A stretch of 64,000 bases of DNA from Eumeta japonica (taxonomy: Eukaryota; Arthropoda; Insecta; Lepidoptera; Psychidae). The translations under genes were made by a program, and so were the position numbers. The stretch spans positions 1-64,000 of the forward strand of contig BGZK01001403.1 of the NCBI GenBank assembly GCA_005406025.1, in the 5' to 3' direction. A model generated the notes under the pieces. The model was not told the DNA's origin. It did no database searches and saw only the letters and a list, made by a program, of their open reading frames with translations. Positions 63,561-64,000 of this stretch are shown piece by piece. Numbering within the stretch: position 1 is the stretch's first letter; each line of letters starts with the position of its first letter.

Positions 63561-64000
63561 TGTCTGAATTGATATACATGCAAACTCTTTCGAATTTGGC
63601 TCATTCTAATACCGAATACAATAGAAACTTGCTCACAAGTAATTTTAATCGGGTTACTTTCGGAAGCTGCAGTCGCCGGCAAACCCTCATGTGATCATAT
63701 TCACGTCTGAATTCACTAACCTAGAAATATAGAGTTATGTGATGGTATTTTATCATCAAATCCCGATCAAAGTCTCTGGAAACTTTCTTATTGACTTAAG
63801 CCACAGCGAAAATCGTAAAAATGATGGCACGAGTTTCTCTCAACTTGAATTCATTGTAATTCCAAGTATGCACCGTCATTTAGACCAATGCATGGGGTAA
63901 CATTTTTTCGACTTAATTCATTTCCGACTATAAAACTTTAAAATTAAATAAAAATCAGTTATTTTAAGGAAAATTCCAAAAATATTTTTGAAACGAAACA
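63561..64000. other. Window end, nothing secure
   Basis: AT-rich; a chance plus-strand frame runs to 63694. The mariner relic may extend a little into this stretch but I cannot place its end. Confidence 0.4.

Overview
The window is AT-rich eukaryotic DNA with very low gene density, and it looks like a moth or butterfly genome. The main evidence for Lepidoptera is two decayed copies of the familiar LINE 3' tail (1325-1485, 5015-5135; core like 'aaggtcggcaacg' plus 'gtccatggacgatg') and a 370-bp repeat at 36895-37262. That repeat carries the 'cactcact', 'cacgcctg' and 'ggtcgagccgg' blocks that I recall as common in lepidopteran genomes. These attributions are from memory; no search was run.

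I can support two protein-coding genes. The secure one is a complete four-exon PACRG (parkin co-regulated) orthologue on the plus strand: 28907-29200, 32364-32535, 33055-33204 and 35242-35402, encoding 258 aa with all splice sites intact. PACRG is an axonemal inner-junction protein. Its upstream region is GC-rich and holds an X-box-like site (28672-28684) and two forkhead-type sites, the pattern expected for a ciliary gene. The second is a small minus-strand gene of three exons (62054-61991, 61926-61883, 61573-61439) encoding 80 aa, with matching splice phases and an AATAAA signal at 61257-61262. I do not recognise its family for certain; the N-terminus resembles a short SAM-type helix. A possible orphan coding exon lies at 4311-4457.

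Layout: 1-28 kb has no secure gene and holds LINE tails, palindromes and islands of GC-rich DNA. 28.5-35.7 kb is PACRG, with a dead mariner inside intron 1 and a GC-rich island in intron 3. 36-51 kb holds non-autonomous transposons (one hAT-like with a 9-bp flanking duplication), microsatellites and more GC islands. 51.8-53 kb is a LINE reverse-transcriptase relic. 56-61 kb holds another GC island, a 65-bp tandem array and a compound inverted repeat. 61-62.3 kb is the small gene. 62.8-63.6 kb is a second, badly decayed mariner.

The recurring islands of GC-rich, CpG-rich sequence in otherwise AT-rich DNA look more like cis-regulatory modules than exons. I saw no tRNA, rRNA, CRISPR array or prokaryote-type operon. 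Most longer open frames are chance frames in low-complexity or GC-rich DNA.
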